Part shown: in pieces, positions 16,086 through 25,297 of the stretch
Position numbering within the stretch: the stretch's first letter is position 1
How the letters are laid out: every line of letters begins with the position of its first letter
Assembly (NCBI GenBank): GCA_964539975.1
Contig: CAZIKK010000008.1
Span: 32,725 to 96,724 of the forward strand
Direction of reading: 5' to 3'
Length of the DNA stretch: 64,000 nucleotides
DNA from: 38-11 sp964539975
Lineage (GTDB): Bacteria > Bacillota > Clostridia > Tissierellales > Dethiosulfatibacteraceae
Notes under the pieces: model-generated
What the model saw: only the letters and a program-made list of their open reading frames with translations
Databases searched by the model: none
Told to the model about the DNA's origin: nothing
Made by a program: the position numbers and the translations under genes

Positions 16086-17909
16086 TTATCGATCTAAGAT
16101 AGATTCTTTCGCATGTCTTCCGGCAATGGCACCTGTGTGAACGGCAATGCCCACGCCTGTTCCAGATGCAGGATAGTAGCGGCTAAAGGTGTTGCCAAAA
16201 GTCAATTCGCCAGCAGCGTAAAGGTTCTCAATCACTTCACGATCGGCATTAAGCACTTGTGCATGCTCGTTGACTAAAAGACCTGGGATAGATCCAATGT
16301 GCAAGGGTCGAATAGGAATGGCATAGAAAGGAGCTTCTACAATTTCAACCATTCTGTCATTTGGAACCCCAAATACAGGATCGTCATCACCAGCTTGCTT
16401 CACAGCCAAGTAGTCTTCCATGGAATTTAAGAAGGCATCTTTATTGATATCCAATTGATCAGCCAATTCTTCCAACGTGTCTGCTTTGTATACCCAGCCT
16501 CTTTCCAAGGCGATTTCCAAATCGTCAATTCTTGTGGACTGACCATCAACAATCCCATAAACTGTTTTGTCAGTTTGGCGATTGATTTGAATACCCATTT
16601 CACTATAGAAAATACGCTCATTGGTGAAACGCTCGCCTTCCTTATTAAGCAAAATGCCAGGCTGGTTGACTAAACCACCGATATTTCCGTAGTAACCAAC
16701 GCTTGGATTCATCCCTCTTAGGTTCATCATATCTGTTCCAACGATTGGGATATTCAAGTCTCTGGTCATGGTGATGCCGTCTCCATCACTTCCGGCACCT
16801 GTAAACGGAATGTTATTGGTGTATTCCGGTGCGAATTCTGCGATTAACTCTTCGTTTCTAGTGAAACCACCAGTAGCCAAGATGACTTTGTCCGCAAAAA
16901 TATTGTAAGTGTGTTCCAGATCCTCGGCTTTGATGCCTGAAACGGCACCATTGTCCATAATTAGATCGGTAGCTTTTGTATTGAGACGAATATCAACACC
17001 CAAATCTAAAGCCAAGTCTGTAAAGAAATCCATTAGGACACCGCCACCGTAACCTGTACCTGTGTTGACAGGCGACAATGTAAATAGATTAGAATCGGCA
17101 TGGCCCACAGAATGTCTATCGGGATTGAAAGGGATGCCTTGATCCAACAAATAACCTGCATAAGAACCTGATATTTCAGCTATGCTTGTTAAATAAGGGC
17201 GATTCAATTCCATGTCTGACCGCCATTCCATAAAGTCGATCAAATCTTGAGCAGTGAAATTAATTTCTGCTTCTTCATTTCGGTACGTGTCTGTCATCCA
17301 CATGGCACCACCAGCTACTCGAGTTGAGCCACCCGTGTAGGCAAGTTTCTCAATGACCAACACAGACAGATCAGAGTCTCTTCTGATTTCTATGGCTGCA
17401 TTCATTCCTGCTCCACCAGCCCCAACAATGACAACATCGTAAGTGACATCATCACCTTGAGTGATAGCAGGTTTTTCAACAGGAACTCTCAATGCAGAGA
17501 CATCTGCACCAGCTTCTCTTAAAGCTTCTGTGGTGGCAGATATAATGGCAAAACTTGTTAGCGTGGCACCGGCCACGGTATCTACAGATAATGATTGGTG
17601 TTCCACGATGGCCTTAGGTACCTGGTCAATAGCCACGTCGGCGATTACAGGAGTATCCATATGCTCAACCACTTCAACACTTGAAATGGCATCATCACCA
17701 ACAGTGACAGATACAGTCAGGTCGCCTCTCATAGACATCACCGTTGCAGAATAGGTTCCTGCATTGAATAATGGATCGGGCTCATCCACAGGATCTTCTG
17801 TTCCATTAGGATCCTCTGGTGGGGGTGGCGCAGGTTCTTCAGCTTGTTGACAAGCCATTAAGCTAAAAACAAGCGCGATGATCAGTAATACTGCAAACGA
17901 TTTCCTCAT
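16086..17909 (-). CDS. Flavinylated extracellular lipoprotein flavin reductase (FMN-binding plus fumarate-reductase-like FAD domain)
   Basis: A 607-residue protein. The signal peptide ends in the lipobox LMAC, then an acidic/Pro linker. An FMN-binding domain (about 45-125) carries DTVAGATLTS, the ApbE flavinylation motif. A flavocytochrome-c/UrdA-type FAD domain starts at VVIVGAGGAGMNAA. The fumarate reductase substrate signature HHTMGG is replaced by PLHIGSIPG, so the substrate is probably not fumarate; urocanate or other enoates are possible. The ATG at 17909 has AAGGAGG seven bases upstream. It likely acts on the outer membrane face as a terminal reductase. Confidence 0.88.
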   Translation of the reverse strand: MRKSFAVLLIIALVFSLMACQQAEEPAPPPPEDPNGTEDPVDEPDPLFNAGTYSATVMSMRGDLTVSVTVGDDAISSVEVVEHMDTPVIADVAIDQVPKAIVEHQSLSVDTVAGATLTSFAIISATTEALREAGADVSALRVPVEKPAITQGDDVTYDVVIVGAGGAGMNAAIEIRRDSDLSVLVIEKLAYTGGSTRVAGGAMWMTDTYRNEEAEINFTAQDLIDFMEWRSDMELNRPYLTSIAEISGSYAGYLLDQGIPFNPDRHSVGHADSNLFTLSPVNTGTGYGGGVLMDFFTDLALDLGVDIRLNTKATDLIMDNGAVSGIKAEDLEHTYNIFADKVILATGGFTRNEELIAEFAPEYTNNIPFTGAGSDGDGITMTRDLNIPIVGTDMMNLRGMNPSVGYYGNIGGLVNQPGILLNKEGERFTNERIFYSEMGIQINRQTDKTVYGIVDGQSTRIDDLEIALERGWVYKADTLEELADQLDINKDAFLNSMEDYLAVKQAGDDDPVFGVPNDRMVEIVEAPFYAIPIRPLHIGSIPGLLVNEHAQVLNADREVIENLYAAGELTFGNTFSRYYPASGTGVGIAVHTGAIAGRHAKESILDR

Positions 17910-18021
17910 AAACATTCCTCCTTGAAAATTTGTGATACTGTAAAGACAGTTCGTAAATAATCGTACCACAAATTTCCAAAGATTGCTATAAAATTAACAA
18001 TAAAATCATCCATGTTTTTTT

Positions 18022-18053
18022 GAGGTGCTGAAAGAGCTAGCTTTCAACACCTT
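18022..18053 (-). other. Hairpin after the alpha-2-macroglobulin gene
   Basis: A 12-13 bp imperfect stem (GAGGTGCTGAAAG / CTTTCAACACCTT) with a 6-base loop begins 5 bp after the stop codon at 18058. On the minus strand it is followed by A residues rather than T, so if it terminates it is not by the usual U-tract mechanism. Confidence 0.45.
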
Positions 18054-18057
18054 GATT

Positions 18058-21000
18058 TTATCTTACTTCTAGCAACTCTTGTTCTGTGTAATTCAAACCG
18101 GTTTCACCCATTTGGGTGATAACGGTATGATCTGCTTTGTATTGTCCAGGTAATACTGCTTGCATGTAGTAAGTGATGGGTTTACTGGTGTCGTGGTGCC
18201 AATAGTAAAAAATAATTTTCTGTTCTTGTTGCTCAAACCAACCGGTGTCATGATCTCCTCGAATAAACCGGAAACCAGCAGGGACAAAGTCAGTGATCTG
18301 GTAAACATGGGGACGATCGCCTTGGATGGTTGGAGATAAAGTGACTTTGATCAAATCAGATTGGTTAAAGGAGGTTTGCAACTGATCATTAACCGAGTAA
18401 GACTTTCTTAAGCTATAATCGGTGACTCTATTTTCAGCCAAGTCATCTGCGCCACTTAAAGCGTACACATAAGCTCCCATATCGCTTGTAAGAGACAAAA
18501 GGGTCATGTCCGCCAAATCCTCTTTTGAAACCGTCAAAGTAGCAGTTTCAAATCCAAATACGTCAAAAGTCTTTTCCGTGTCCTTATATGAAAGCGTCAC
18601 ACTGCCGCTTAAAGCTTGAATGGCTTCGGTGGACATAATATTACGGTCCATGAGGTAGGCTAGCATTTCCATATTGACCAAAGCATACTCAGAAGGGTTC
18701 TCGTATAGATAGTCAAAAAGTGAGTCTCCAGTGTCAAAATCCTTAAGGCGTCCAGCCAACACAGTCAATAAACCAGTCGCTACGTAATTGTCGCCAGGGC
18801 TATCAAAAATAGTCACAGGTTGGTTAGGATCGTCTGTAGTCGTCTCTTCCAGCACTTCTTGGTAAAGGGCATGAGCCAGTCGTTGATCACCAATGGATTC
18901 TAAGGCCAAAGCCAAAACAAGGGTGTGTTGATGGTTCAAGTCGGTTGTTTCCATAAGCTCATAAATATCCAGCAATACCGATTCGTTTAAATAAGCCAAA
19001 CCGGCGTATCCATTCACCACACTGTTTAAGTTGGAGGCTGGATGTTCCACTACTCTTCGAAAATATAAACGAAGGGCTTCTTTGTTAAAATGATCTGGGT
19101 TTAACATAGCTACTTGCATGCTGACAAAAGAGTTGCTATCGGAGTAAGGCAACAAACGAATGCCACCATCCACATTTTGATAAGGATTAAGAGAAGTAGC
19201 CCATTCATGCAACTCAGGATCAAAATGCTGTTGAATGAAGCGACGCGCCTCCAAAGTTGCCAATTGTTGATCCACTCTTACGCCGGATGTGTAGCGCAAA
19301 TCCAAAAGAGCATTGTAGAAACTGGATTCGCTTTGATTGAAAAAGGTGATCTCAGCAGGGGACAACACGGGCTTGAATTGGGTGTTCAAACTCAGATCAT
19401 AATATTGTTTGTGGTTGAAACTAACAGAAGAATCGATGACTTCAAAACTTTGTTGAAGGGCATCGGTGTGTGTGCCATCTGTCCCATAAACGGTGATAGT
19501 ATAACGCCCTTTCTTCAAAGATCCAAAAGAAACATTGGTGTAGGCACCAACAAGCCCAGATTGATCCACATCGTGAATCAGGTTGCCGGATGCGTCTTCC
19601 AACACGACGCGATAATCCACGGTACTGTCCTTGACCGCCTCTTCACCAAAGACCCGCAAACTGATAGAGGGGACATCCCCTGTGAGAAAATACTTGCTTA
19701 GGATGGTAGATATATGGAACGGCAGCTTGGCGTTGATTTGAAACCAACCAGTGGCGCCTTCCATCTTGTCGTTGATCCCTTGATAAGTGATGCGCCAAGC
19801 GGTAAGATTATCGGGCAAATTAAAGGTGACCGTGCCATTGCCGGAGGCATCCGTAGAAAGGGTCATGAATGTGGCGGTATCTTTGAATTCACTACGAATG
19901 TAGTAATCTGCCGACTCACCACCCATCTCAGCCATGTCGGCACCAAATCTTCCGAAATCGCCACTATCTGAAGACACATAATCGGTGAGGATGCCACTTC
20001 CATGAATGCTACTGTACAAATTCCCCATAAGATCCGCTGTTTGAGCGTACAAGTTGAAATACGCCTCGTCAACGATGCTGATGTTCACATCTGCTGGGTA
20101 AGGGTTGCCGTCGGCATCGGTGGTTGTGACAGACAAAGTCACTTCATCTCCAGGGCCATAGTCTGTTTTGTCGGTGGTCACATCAATATGGATTTCTCTC
20201 TCAGAATAATCGTAGCTGATAGGCTGAGTGGAAAAGGTTTTGTGCAATACCCCGCCAGACGCATACACCCCTTGTAAAAGGATATTGGGAATATAAGTCT
20301 CAACAAACTCGAAAGAGCCACTTAAAGTGTCCTTGATCTCATGATGTAACAAACCGTCTTGCAGATATAAAACCAATAATTGATCCATCGGTTGGGTTTC
20401 CACACGACCGCTGTTGTCTAAATAATAAGCCACTTCTTCCTGCAATTTAAATTGGTATTGGTCGCCCTCTGTGCGCAAAGTATGGTAATTTGCGAATGGA
20501 TCCGACTGAGGCAACCTGTAATAGCTAAAAGAGGTGCGTTCCACAATTTTACCGCCATGGCCATCTTCCATGGAAACCGTTACTTCGTAATATTTTTCCT
20601 CATCTGTGGCGTATGGCATCTGTAGAACCAGTTGGCCATTGGTTAAGGAATAAACACGGTCATCCAATACTTCCGTCCGACGGATGGATTCATAAGTCTT
20701 TCGGTTAACCTTGTTGATGTAATCGTAAACCTGGCCAATTTCTCGTTGTTCGTACCAGACAGCGGTTACGTTGACTGAAACCTGCGTGTCTAAAGGTTGG
20801 CCGCGCAGGTCTTCATAAGTGAAATCATAATCCCGTCGATAATTGTCGGCTTCCAATGTATGGGCAAAAATGGATAGTTCAGGAATAGTTTCATTGGAAT
20901 GAGACAATTCTAGCATTCTGTCCTTAGGAAGAAAGACAAAGTCTGCGTAACTTGTGATGGGGTAATTCTCCGCAGTGGCGTTGTAAATCTCCATACCAGC

Positions 21001-22899
21001 ATGAACCGGTCGCCAAGAGTCGGTGCTAAGAGAAGGTCTAAAAGTTTCAGAAGCTTGGCCATTTTCCGCAGTGGTCAATCGTCCTGAAGATTGGTCTCCC
21101 AGGTTTAAGTAATAGTCAAAAGTCATCTCGGGAACAGGGCCTCCTTCAAAGAATTGAGAAGTCACTTCATAGGTGATGGTATCCCCTGCCAAAATATGGG
21201 TTTTATCGAATGCTCCAGTTACTTTATACACGGGCTTGGTGTATTCATTGATATGGAATTCATGTCGCAATACCACATCCTCATCATCGGTTAGATAAAT
21301 CACATACCAGCCTGGTGTTAAATCCTGCCAGCTGAAATGGTCAGTAAACGTGCCTGTGTTGGTAGGCGTAACGCTTTTTTCATCCAGCAAATAAGTGCCA
21401 TTGACTGTGGAATACAGGCTCATGGTATAATTGCCGGAATGGCCCACTTTAGGTTTCACATAGCCATACAAATGAAGCGTATCGGTTGGTAGATAGGTGC
21501 TACGATCTGTGAAAAGATACTTAAAATATTGGTTGGGAATAGCTGGAAAAGCCATATGGTCATTTGCGGGACCATGATCCATATAATAAGGATTGAACCT
21601 CTTCACATAGCGTATGATAAAATCCTGATACCCAGGCGCAGACACTTTTCCATAATGGATATAGGTGCTAGGATCATCGGCATAAGACATGATGGCCGTG
21701 CCATCCTCCCGGGTTTTGCCTGTATAAGTCTCGTCAATGGTGACAGTCGCATTGGAAACGCCTTGCTGGTCTTTGCTATCTAACACCCACGCAAACCCTT
21801 CATCTTCGAACAAGCTGCTATAAACCAACAAATCATTGATTTGTAAGTAAGTGTAATAAGACTTGTCCTCATAGGAAACGGCCACCAAATAATACCCAGG
21901 ATCTAGAGGTTCTGGCATCTCAAAACTGTAGTACTGCATATAACCGTACCGAACTTCGCGGGGACTAGTTTCAAAAGTGGAGACCAGATCCAGATAAGCT
22001 GGTATCTGTTGAGGTAGGTCGTTATAAAGGGAGTCATAGGCATAATGCGCATCCACTTGCTTTAAATCTTCCAAAAAAGACAGGGAACTGTCAAACGCGT
22101 ATACCGAAACATCATAGAGATAAGATTCTGCTTGTCTGCTCAAATAAGCAGACACAAAATGAGTCTGAGAAGTGGTGTAGGTGCTGACCACATCATTGAA
22201 GTAAACCAACTGATCTCTACCGGATCCTTCTGTGGTGAAAGAAAACACGTAATCTTCAGCCAAAGCAAGATCGCTATTTTTTACTTTTGCACCAGCTTCA
22301 ATGGTGACTTTATAAGTAGTGTTAGGCTCTAGCCGATCTGGCACAAAAATTTGGGCATGTCCATTTTCTGTGAAAGAACCGTTGACTTGTGGCTCAATCG
22401 AAAAAACAGATGAAAAATTCTCCACGCCGGAATGGCTGAAAATCACTTCGATTCCCGTTTTAACAGGCACATAAGTAGCTTGGCGTCCCGGAATGGTGCC
22501 GGAAATGGTCAGATCCTTTTTCGTCTGGAAAGCCCATTTATAGATATAGTCATCAGAAGCATCTGTCAATTCGACACGATAGATGCGATCCTTTTCTAAA
22601 AGGTCTTCAGGCTGAATGGTAAAAGAACCGTCTTCGTCTTCTGAGATAGCATAGGCAACCTGAGGATGGATTTTGAGGGCTTGGTTGATAAAATCAACCG
22701 AAACCGTTTCGCGTGAAAACAGCTTAAAGGCTGTGTTTGTCGAAATCCCAGTTGCGTCTTGATGAACCGCTTGCAAATCAAAATCCCATTGCCCAAAATC
22801 CGGGAGAATTGGATCAGGAATCGAAGGCTCAGGTTTTGGAGAGCAGGCCGCCAAAGCGAGAAGAACAACCAGTAAAACAGAAAGAACTTTTCGTTTCAA
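18058..22899 (-). CDS. Alpha-2-macroglobulin family lipoprotein without a thioester motif
   Basis: A protein of about 1,613 residues. The signal peptide and lipobox LAAC are followed by Big_5-like Ig domains (about 40-230), tandem macroglobulin domains, and the A2M bait/terpenoid-toroid region. Typical blocks include DSGDFGRFGADMAEMGG and FNLPDNLTAWRITYQG. Where the thioester C-x-E-Q is expected, the sequence is TSGVRVDQQLAT, so neither Cys nor Glu is kept. Bacterial A2Ms trap proteases; without the thioester this one would act mechanically or do something else. TTG at 22899 (AAGGTGG upstream) is preferred to GTG at 22908. The DUF4097 gene lies upstream on the same strand. Confidence 0.85.
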   Translation of the reverse strand: MKRKVLSVLLVVLLALAACSPKPEPSIPDPILPDFGQWDFDLQAVHQDATGISTNTAFKLFSRETVSVDFINQALKIHPQVAYAISEDEDGSFTIQPEDLLEKDRIYRVELTDASDDYIYKWAFQTKKDLTISGTIPGRQATYVPVKTGIEVIFSHSGVENFSSVFSIEPQVNGSFTENGHAQIFVPDRLEPNTTYKVTIEAGAKVKNSDLALAEDYVFSFTTEGSGRDQLVYFNDVVSTYTTSQTHFVSAYLSRQAESYLYDVSVYAFDSSLSFLEDLKQVDAHYAYDSLYNDLPQQIPAYLDLVSTFETSPREVRYGYMQYYSFEMPEPLDPGYYLVAVSYEDKSYYTYLQINDLLVYSSLFEDEGFAWVLDSKDQQGVSNATVTIDETYTGKTREDGTAIMSYADDPSTYIHYGKVSAPGYQDFIIRYVKRFNPYYMDHGPANDHMAFPAIPNQYFKYLFTDRSTYLPTDTLHLYGYVKPKVGHSGNYTMSLYSTVNGTYLLDEKSVTPTNTGTFTDHFSWQDLTPGWYVIYLTDDEDVVLRHEFHINEYTKPVYKVTGAFDKTHILAGDTITYEVTSQFFEGGPVPEMTFDYYLNLGDQSSGRLTTAENGQASETFRPSLSTDSWRPVHAGMEIYNATAENYPITSYADFVFLPKDRMLELSHSNETIPELSIFAHTLEADNYRRDYDFTYEDLRGQPLDTQVSVNVTAVWYEQREIGQVYDYINKVNRKTYESIRRTEVLDDRVYSLTNGQLVLQMPYATDEEKYYEVTVSMEDGHGGKIVERTSFSYYRLPQSDPFANYHTLRTEGDQYQFKLQEEVAYYLDNSGRVETQPMDQLLVLYLQDGLLHHEIKDTLSGSFEFVETYIPNILLQGVYASGGVLHKTFSTQPISYDYSEREIHIDVTTDKTDYGPGDEVTLSVTTTDADGNPYPADVNISIVDEAYFNLYAQTADLMGNLYSSIHGSGILTDYVSSDSGDFGRFGADMAEMGGESADYYIRSEFKDTATFMTLSTDASGNGTVTFNLPDNLTAWRITYQGINDKMEGATGWFQINAKLPFHISTILSKYFLTGDVPSISLRVFGEEAVKDSTVDYRVVLEDASGNLIHDVDQSGLVGAYTNVSFGSLKKGRYTITVYGTDGTHTDALQQSFEVIDSSVSFNHKQYYDLSLNTQFKPVLSPAEITFFNQSESSFYNALLDLRYTSGVRVDQQLATLEARRFIQQHFDPELHEWATSLNPYQNVDGGIRLLPYSDSNSFVSMQVAMLNPDHFNKEALRLYFRRVVEHPASNLNSVVNGYAGLAYLNESVLLDIYELMETTDLNHQHTLVLALALESIGDQRLAHALYQEVLEETTTDDPNQPVTIFDSPGDNYVATGLLTVLAGRLKDFDTGDSLFDYLYENPSEYALVNMEMLAYLMDRNIMSTEAIQALSGSVTLSYKDTEKTFDVFGFETATLTVSKEDLADMTLLSLTSDMGAYVYALSGADDLAENRVTDYSLRKSYSVNDQLQTSFNQSDLIKVTLSPTIQGDRPHVYQITDFVPAGFRFIRGDHDTGWFEQQEQKIIFYYWHHDTSKPITYYMQAVLPGQYKADHTVITQMGETGLNYTEQELLEVR

Positions 22900-23009
22900 A
22901 AATACCACCTTCTTATATATTTTTTTAGTTGAAATGAGGGGTCATATCTTAAGTGTATCACTTTATTAGACGATTTCACAGAGGATTGGTTCCAAACGAG
23001 AAAATAAAA

Positions 23010-23035
23010 AAAGGCATTGAGAAATCAATGCCTTT
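23010..23035 (-). terminator. Terminator of the DUF4097 gene
   Basis: AAAGGCATTGA / TCAATGCCTTT has a 4-base loop. Read leftward, it is followed by a run of seven T, just past the stop at 23051. Confidence 0.88.
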
Positions 23036-23050
23036 AGGAGCATAAACCGA

Positions 23051-24022
23051 TTAATTGATCGTCAATTTTCCCGAGGTGGTATTGACACGAACCGTGTAAG
23101 TCCCAGCCCCTTTGGTGGCTGTGATATTGTTATTGCGGATTCTTTCGATAGTCAATCGATCTTCACCATCAAACCCACCTGTCACCGTTGTGAAATGCAA
23201 GGAATAATCCGCCTGGCCTCGAATATCCAACAATACGGAACCAGACACACTGGAAAGGTGCAAATTTCCCTTTAAGTCCTGCAATCGGACTTGAATTCTG
23301 CCGGAAGTAGTCTTCGCGGTTACGCGTTCCATGTCACCGGCAATTTCAATGCCACCGGAAACCGTTTTTAATTCCACATGGTCTGTAAAAGCATCGGTCA
23401 AGGAAATTTTACCGGAAACCGTTGAAAAATCAAGACGATTCGCCTCTAGAGACAAACTTTCAATGCCACCAGAAACCGTCGACCATTTCAAAGTGTCTCC
23501 CTTTATGTTGCCACCGGTAATGGCACCGGATACCGTAGATAAATGTAGAGAGGTCAAGGCCAAATCGGATGCACTGATTTTACCAGAAATGGTGGTACCG
23601 TCAATATGACCGTTGAAGCTTTCAGGGACGGTGACAGTTAGAATCAATTCATTTCTCACAATGTTGGCGCTTTTCAAGGTAGACTCATGGGTCCGAACGG
23701 TAACCGTTCCTCCGGAAGTTTCGACCATGAGTTTGGGTTTGAAATTGGCGCGGATAGTTCCTTTAAGCTCAAATTCGAACTTGTTTCCTGTGCCGGGCAC
23801 AAGGCGCATTTCCTTCACATGGCCGTTCAGATTCAAATACTCAAAGCCATCTATGGAAAGGCTTGCCGACTCGTTGATGGTATAGCTTCGAGAGGTCAGG
23901 AAACTGAAGGGATTAAAAACTCGCAAGCCCGGGCCGAAAGGATTGTTCCACATGCAGCCTGTCAGGACAAAAGCAGTTAGTAATAAGAGTGCCAATAAAG
24001 CGGCAGATTTTTTACGGTTCAT
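23051..24022 (-). CDS. DUF4097-type beta-strand-repeat lipoprotein
   Basis: A 323-residue lipoprotein (lipobox LTGC). After a short linker comes a right-handed beta-solenoid-like domain of about 250 residues made of repeated short strands. It has TVSG/TTSG steps such as LHLSTVSGAITGG and LDFSTVSGKISL roughly every 20 residues, the pattern of DUF4097 (putative adhesin) proteins. These often accompany envelope-stress or PspC-like systems, but none is seen here. The ATG at 24022 follows AGAGGTGA by eight bases; a GTG at 24034 lies inside that site. Function unknown. Confidence 0.85.
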   Translation of the reverse strand: MNRKKSAALLALLLLTAFVLTGCMWNNPFGPGLRVFNPFSFLTSRSYTINESASLSIDGFEYLNLNGHVKEMRLVPGTGNKFEFELKGTIRANFKPKLMVETSGGTVTVRTHESTLKSANIVRNELILTVTVPESFNGHIDGTTISGKISASDLALTSLHLSTVSGAITGGNIKGDTLKWSTVSGGIESLSLEANRLDFSTVSGKISLTDAFTDHVELKTVSGGIEIAGDMERVTAKTTSGRIQVRLQDLKGNLHLSSVSGSVLLDIRGQADYSLHFTTVTGGFDGEDRLTIERIRNNNITATKGAGTYTVRVNTTSGKLTIN

Positions 24023-24051
24023 TGGGGGGATCACCTCTAATTCAATTTGAT

Positions 24052-24081
24052 GGGTTTAGAATATCATATAATCCTAAACCC
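24052..24081 (-). promoter_or_regulatory. Inverted repeat at the putative DUF4097 promoter
   Basis: Perfect 8-bp arms GGGTTTAG / CTAAACCC flank 14 bp that include a minus-strand TATGAT, a possible -10. The -35 region is poor. This could be an operator over the promoter. Confidence 0.4.
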
Positions 24082-24107
24082 GTCATTAACCCATAATTAG
24101 AATTCAA

Positions 24108-25286
24108 TTAGAGAGATTCAAAAATGCCTGCGGCGCCCATGCCACCGCCAATGCACATGCTGACCAGACCATACCGACTCCCGCGTCGTTGCATTTCATG
24201 GAGCAGTTTGATGGTCAAATAAGACCCAGTGCAACCTAGGGGATGTCCCAATGCGATGGCGCCGCCATTGACATTCACAGTAGCTGGATCCAATCCCAAA
24301 GTATGCATGCTGGCCAAAGCTTGAGAGGCAAAAGCTTCATTCAATTCAATCAACTCAATCTGATCCAGGGACAGGTTGGTCAGCTTCAATACCTTGGGGA
24401 TAGCTTCAATGGGGCCAACTCCCATAATGTCGGGAGCCACGCCTGCCACAGAATAACCTACAAATCGGGCTAAAGGCTTCAAACCCATTTCAACAGCCTT
24501 TTCCTTGGACATTATCAAAACAAATGCTGCGCCGTCACTCATTTGGGAAGCATTTCCCGGTGTCACCGACCCGCCAGTTTTAAACACAGGGCGCAACTTG
24601 GCCAAAGTCTCAACGGTCATATTGGGGCGTACCCCTTCATCCATTTCAAAAGAGACCGGTTGAATTCCTGGATTCCCTTTTTCATCCACCGTGGGACGGT
24701 TAGCGATTACAGGGATGATCTCATCCACAAACTTGCCCTCTGAGATGGCTTTTTCGGCCTTGTTGTGACTGGCGGCTGCAAAGGCATCCTGCTCTTGTCG
24801 CGAAACGCCATATCTAGAAGCCACACGTTCGGCAGTATGTCCCATTGCCATATAAACATCTGGATGCGTGGTCATCAATCCCGGGTCTGGGAAAAATGCA
24901 TGGCCACCCATGGGCACGGTGCTCATGGATTCAACACCACCTGCTAATAGGATATCTCCTTGTCCAGCCATAATGGCATTGGCAGCAGTCGCAATGGTTT
25001 GAAGACCTGATGAACAAAATCGATTCACCGTCTGAGCCGGCACACTATCTGGGATGCCTGCCTTTACGGCAATATTTCTAGCCATATTAAGCCCTTGTTC
25101 TGCCTCGGGCATGGCACAACCGATGATCACGTCATCGATGGTGGTTACATCAAATTCAGGTATTTTGGCAAACAGGCCTTGTATGACCTGAGCCCCTATA
25201 TCTTCCGGTCGGGTATATCTCAAAGTGCCTTTTGGTGCTTTGCCAATGGGAGATCTTCCCATGGCCACAATTACAGCTTCTCTCAT
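24108..25286 (-). CDS. Acetyl-CoA C-acyltransferase (thiolase)
   Basis: A 392-residue thiolase performing the final beta-oxidation cleavage (or acetoacetyl-CoA chemistry). The nucleophile is Cys91 in VNRFCSSGLQT, the His in GGAIALGHPLGCTGS, and the second catalytic Cys in SMCIGGGMGA. The ATG at 25286 has GAGGTG upstream. It is the third gene of the leftward fad operon, 11 bp after the HAD/ECH fusion gene, as in the fadN-fadA order of Bacillus. The partner acyl-CoA dehydrogenase is not in the window. Confidence 0.95.
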   Translation of the reverse strand: MREAVIVAMGRSPIGKAPKGTLRYTRPEDIGAQVIQGLFAKIPEFDVTTIDDVIIGCAMPEAEQGLNMARNIAVKAGIPDSVPAQTVNRFCSSGLQTIATAANAIMAGQGDILLAGGVESMSTVPMGGHAFFPDPGLMTTHPDVYMAMGHTAERVASRYGVSRQEQDAFAAASHNKAEKAISEGKFVDEIIPVIANRPTVDEKGNPGIQPVSFEMDEGVRPNMTVETLAKLRPVFKTGGSVTPGNASQMSDGAAFVLIMSKEKAVEMGLKPLARFVGYSVAGVAPDIMGVGPIEAIPKVLKLTNLSLDQIELIELNEAFASQALASMHTLGLDPATVNVNGGAIALGHPLGCTGSYLTIKLLHEMQRRGSRYGLVSMCIGGGMGAAGIFESL

Positions 25287-25297
25287 TTTTATCACCT

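Noticed and set aside
19114..19701. A 195-residue plus-strand frame within the alpha-2-macroglobulin gene
   Set aside because: It is antisense to conserved domains, and its composition is that of a reverse-complemented coding frame. No promoter or ribosome site.
23010..23035. Attenuator for the alpha-2-macroglobulin gene
   Set aside because: It sits right after the DUF4097 stop with a leftward T run; an ordinary terminator explains it.
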